Source: Nostoc foliaceum FACHB-393 (GTDB taxonomy: Bacteria > Cyanobacteriota > Cyanobacteriia > Cyanobacteriales > Nostocaceae). From it: a stretch of DNA of 64,000 nucleotides. The notes beneath the pieces were generated by a model. The model was not told where the DNA came from, made no database searches, and was given only the letters and a program-made list of their open reading frames with translations. Positions 61,713 to 64,000 of this stretch are shown here, piece after piece; within the stretch, counting starts at the first letter, position 1, and each line of letters begins with the position of its first letter. The stretch covers positions 19,427-83,426 of the forward strand of contig NZ_JACJTD010000035.1 of assembly GCF_014698505.1 (NCBI RefSeq), given 5' to 3'. The position numbers and the translations under genes are program-made.

Positions 61713-61726
61713 AGAACAATCGTACT
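61713..61726 (-). promoter_or_regulatory. LexA-type SOS box upstream of uvrA
   Basis: On the uvrA strand: AGTACGATTGTTCT, matching RGTACNNNDGTWCB at every position. It also lies 38 bases before the ATG of the divergent Uma2 gene (61764), so it could influence both. Confidence 0.72.
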
Positions 61727-61763
61727 GTTTTAAATTGAAGTTGTACTTGAGATATTCTGAATC

Positions 61764-62513
61764 ATGCTAGCCAATGCAGCCACTCATAATGTCACCTGGG
61801 AAAAGTTACCTGATGATTTTGTTTTAGACAACGAACCAGTGGATAACATTAATCAGCCACTCTTGGCTGCTGCTTTAACAGAAAGCTTGGAACTTGCTGG
61901 CAGATTACCCACCGATGCTTTAACCATCACTAACTACGGTATCTGCGCCACCTTGAATAATCGATTTGTGGTAAAAGCGCCAGATTGGGGATATGTATCA
62001 TCTATTCGAGTCTCACGAGAAGAAGTGAAGCGCAGTTATACGCCACGACTCCAAGGTGATATTCCGGTAATTGTGATGGAATTTCTCTCAGATACCGAAG
62101 GTGGAGAGTATTCGAGTAAACCGACCTATCCCCCAGGTAAATGGTTTTATTATGAGCAGATTTTACAAGTGCCAAACTATGCCATTTTTGAACCAGAGCA
62201 AGGAGTGTTAGAAGTTTATCGGCGAGATGATTTAGGAAATTATGAACTGCAAACACCGGATGCAAATAATCGTCACTGGATTGCCGAAATGAATTTGTTT
62301 TTAGGCGTATGGCAAGGAAGCCGAGAGAACCGCACAGGTTATTGGTTACGTTGGTGGGATGACAACGGCGAACTATTACTGTGGGGTTTGGAGTTAGCAG
62401 CAAAAGAACGGCAAGAGAAAAATGTCGCTCAACAGCTTGCAGAACAAGAAAGTCAGCGTGCAGAAAGATTAGCAGCCCAGTTAAAAGCGCTGGGAGTAGA
62501 ACCGGAGGTTTAA
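61764..62513 (+). CDS. Uma2-family (DUF820) putative endonuclease
   Basis: 249 residues of the PD-(D/E)XK-like Uma2 family, very expanded in Nostoc. Core elements: RFVVKAPDWGYV (about 73-84) and GDIPVIVMEFLSD (about 102-114), then WFYYEQILQVPNYAIFEPEQG. The usual E-x-K is not obvious after VMEF, so activity is uncertain. The C-terminal coiled coil (EKNVAQQLAEQESQRAERLAAQL) ends in a typical ALGVEPE. The stop codon TAA (62511-62513) overlaps the start of a 42-bp tandem repeat. No transposon context. Confidence 0.85.
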   Translation: MLANAATHNVTWEKLPDDFVLDNEPVDNINQPLLAAALTESLELAGRLPTDALTITNYGICATLNNRFVVKAPDWGYVSSIRVSREEVKRSYTPRLQGDIPVIVMEFLSDTEGGEYSSKPTYPPGKWFYYEQILQVPNYAIFEPEQGVLEVYRRDDLGNYELQTPDANNRHWIAEMNLFLGVWQGSRENRTGYWLRWWDDNGELLLWGLELAAKERQEKNVAQQLAEQESQRAERLAAQLKALGVEPEV

Positions 62514-62727
62514 CTCGGAACTTCGACCTTTTGACTCGGCCATTCGTGTTCAGAACTCGGAACTTCAGCCTTTTTGCTCGGTCATTGGTGTTCGGAACTC
62601 GGAAGTTCGACCTTTTTACTCGGTCATTGGTGTTCGGAACTCAGAAGTTCGACCTTTTTGCTCGGTCATTGGTGTTCGGAACTCGGAAGTTCGATCTTTT
62701 TGCTCGGTTATTGGTGTTCAGAACTTG
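62512..62727. repeat. 42-bp tandem repeat, five units plus a partial
   Basis: Units start at 62512, 62554, 62596, 62638 and 62680, each with AACTCGG(A/T)A and CTTTTT-GCTCGG(T/C)CATT; the sixth (62722) decays. Length 42 is a multiple of three, so an overlapping plus-strand frame (62381-62728) repeats a 14-residue motif (RSLVFGTRKFDLFA); no start or domain supports that frame as a gene. The array begins within the stop codon of the Uma2 gene. Confidence 0.85.
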
Positions 62728-62862
62728 AAACACCGAGTTCAGAACTGCGATCGCATTTTTAATTTACCGAGCGATCGCCTTTGGCTCTACATTTAAGATT
62801 AAAATCACTGCAAAAATTAGGTTCTCAACTGCGATCGCATTTCTTTTTTACTGAGCGAGTTT

Positions 62863-63807
62863 TTAAGTACTAAATATAATTTTTCCGTTGACTATTGCCA
62901 CTAATTTTACTTTCAATGGCCCGGCTGTATAAGTATCCTCTGCTGCGATCGCTTTGATCTCTAAGGGTTGATTATACTGTCTTAGTTGGTCGACAAAGCT
63001 GAGAAAAGTCTCCTCTACTTGCACATTTTCGACAATTCCGGCATTACGGGCACGAAATTGGGAAGCAGAAATTAGTATGTCCAGGCGTTGCCGTAACTGA
63101 TAAGATGTCATGTTTTTGGAATCGGCAGTAGTTGTGGCTAGCACTACCCCTCTCGAAAAAACCAGTTGATTCTGGGCTGTATCCGCGAAAAATTCTATCT
63201 GCTTTTCTCCCCTGACGTAATTACCAGCAGAGAAAATTCGCACGACGTATTCTTGACCATCGCTAATCTGCTTGTTCAACTGGTCAATCCTATCCTGGGT
63301 CACGCGCAGTAGCTCTACATTTGCCGGAATTGCACCAGGGTCGCTTAATTGTAAGTTGGCGTTGCGATTGGCTTCTTGTAAAAGTTGTATCACTGCCTGA
63401 CGAGCAGCAGCAGGTTGGGTAACACGAACTACACCAGCAGACAGAACCTGACCGCGAACTAAGGCCAGCTTACCTAGACGCAGGTCGCGGTAGGACTGAT
63501 AATATTTTTCCAGCCTTGCAACTTCCATTTCTAGTTGCTCCTGTTGTGCTTCCAATTCTTTGAGGCGCGATTCCCGTTTGGCAATCACTTGCTCTCGTGC
63601 TGCAACTTCTACATTACGTTTTTGAATTAGTTGATCCAGTTGGGCAATTTTTTGATCGCGCACTTCTATGGCTTCTTGACGATTAGCAAGTTCGCGCTCG
63701 CGTTTTTCAAGCGCTGTTTTGTGTTCGTTAACGGCTTTTTTCGCTTCAGCGTATAGTCGTTGACGTTCTGTCTTCAGTAGTTCAACTGCTACCTGTAGTT
63801 CATTAAA
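62863..63807 (-). pseudogene. DUF3084 protein gene lacking its 5' part
   Basis: Encodes the C-terminal part (about 310 codons) of a DUF3084 protein: coiled coil (ELQVAVELLKTERQRLYAEA through RDQKIAQLDQL) and the C-terminal domain ending VKLVAIVNGKIIFST. DUF3084 proteins as I know them begin with a membrane hairpin and about 150 further residues; these are absent. Homology stops near 63807 and is replaced by unrelated repeat-like DNA with a TAG in frame at about 63873. A GTG at 63663 could start a shorter protein without the membrane part. Whether the missing half lies beyond the window is unknown, so it is either split by an insertion or truncated. Confidence 0.65.
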
Positions 63808-64000
63808 AATTATGAAATAACGCGATGTGGAACTTATTCTTAAAACCCCTCTCCAAACCTCTCCCCGAAACGGCTACGGTGTACACACAAGTAGACCTAG
63901 AGCGAGTTTCCAGCCAAGAAAGGTGGATTCAAACTGATAAAGTCCACGAACTAAAGTAATAATTCCCGCAGGTTTTTGAGACCTATAACCAGACCAGCCA
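63808..64000. other. repeat-like DNA interrupting the DUF3084 gene
   Basis: Contains CTCTCCAAACCTCTCCCCGA and GGCTACGGTGTACACACAAG; the latter resembles 55068-55088 (TGTGTGTACACCGTAGCC, inverted). The final 100 bases have no recognisable gene. It could be the edge of an insertion element that extends beyond the window. Confidence 0.5.

Noticed and set aside
62381..62728. 115-codon frame with 14-residue repeats
   Set aside because: Overlaps the Uma2 gene out of frame; the repeats follow from the 42-bp DNA period and no start signal supports it.

Overview
The window is chromosomal DNA from a filamentous, heterocyst-type cyanobacterium close to Nostoc/Anabaena. Evidence for this: petB-petD, a CpeS-type phycobiliprotein lyase, tandem AmiC-type amidases, mreBCD, HIP1 octamers (GCGATCGC) throughout, heptamer STRR repeats, many palindromic interspersed repeats, and a very large Hst-type multi-domain kinase. 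Base composition is AT-leaning and gene density is typical of Nostoc. I see no insertion-sequence transposase, CRISPR array, prophage, toxin-antitoxin pair or biosynthetic cluster.

Layout. 1-9.8 kb: cell envelope and division: tandem N-acetylmuramoyl-L-alanine amidases (second copy cut by the window edge), a CPA2 Na+/H+ antiporter, a SIMPL protein, a short tail-less SSB with a LexA-like box, mreBCD and an unlisted 29-residue lysine-rich gene. 9.9-20.1 kb: msrB, an MgtC/SapB protein with a duplicated start region upstream, glcE-glcF (glcE carries two repeat elements in frame), an SH3 protein, ubiD, an exported beta-carbonic anhydrase and a membrane coiled-coil protein. 20.1-30.5 kb: a hairpin-rich spacer, NatE-like ABC ATPase, 8Fe ferredoxin, hisZ, J-domain/TPR protein, inositol monophosphatase, nuclease lipoprotein, 2Fe-2S ferredoxin, tRNA-Ser(GGA), DUF892 protein, HEAT-repeat protein next to cpeS, and a site-2 protease. 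30.6-41.8 kb: a degenerate metallo-beta-lactamase-fold protein, a 2100-residue Ser/Thr-kinase/ATPase/GAF/PAS/histidine-kinase protein, ctpA-like protease, petB-petD and an RsbW-like anti-sigma factor. 42-54.9 kb: GDP-mannose dehydratase and glycosyltransferase, several small membrane or secreted unknowns, RDD/pentapeptide-repeat protein, GNAT, ruvX, DUF3727 protein, a decayed PD-(D/E)XK-like gene, YqeG phosphatase and proB. 55-64 kb: GNAT, aspS, a relic of an alpha/beta hydrolase, uvrA with a LexA box, a Uma2 nuclease followed directly by a 42-bp tandem repeat, and a DUF3084 gene that has lost its 5' part to inserted repeat DNA.

How the parts relate. Recognisable functional groups are septal peptidoglycan remodelling and cell shape (amiC, mreBCD), photosynthetic electron transport and antenna chromophorylation (petBD, ctpA, HEAT/cpeS), photorespiratory glycolate oxidation (glcEF), and an SOS pair (ssb, uvrA) sharing a LexA-type operator. 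No complete unknown multi-gene system is evident. The most unusual signals are small-scale: repeats inside coding frames or supplying start codons, a duplicated Shine-Dalgarno/ATG segment ahead of the MgtC gene, two decayed genes, and structured spacers. Coordinates come from reading the sequence and family assignments come from memory of motifs; no database search was run.
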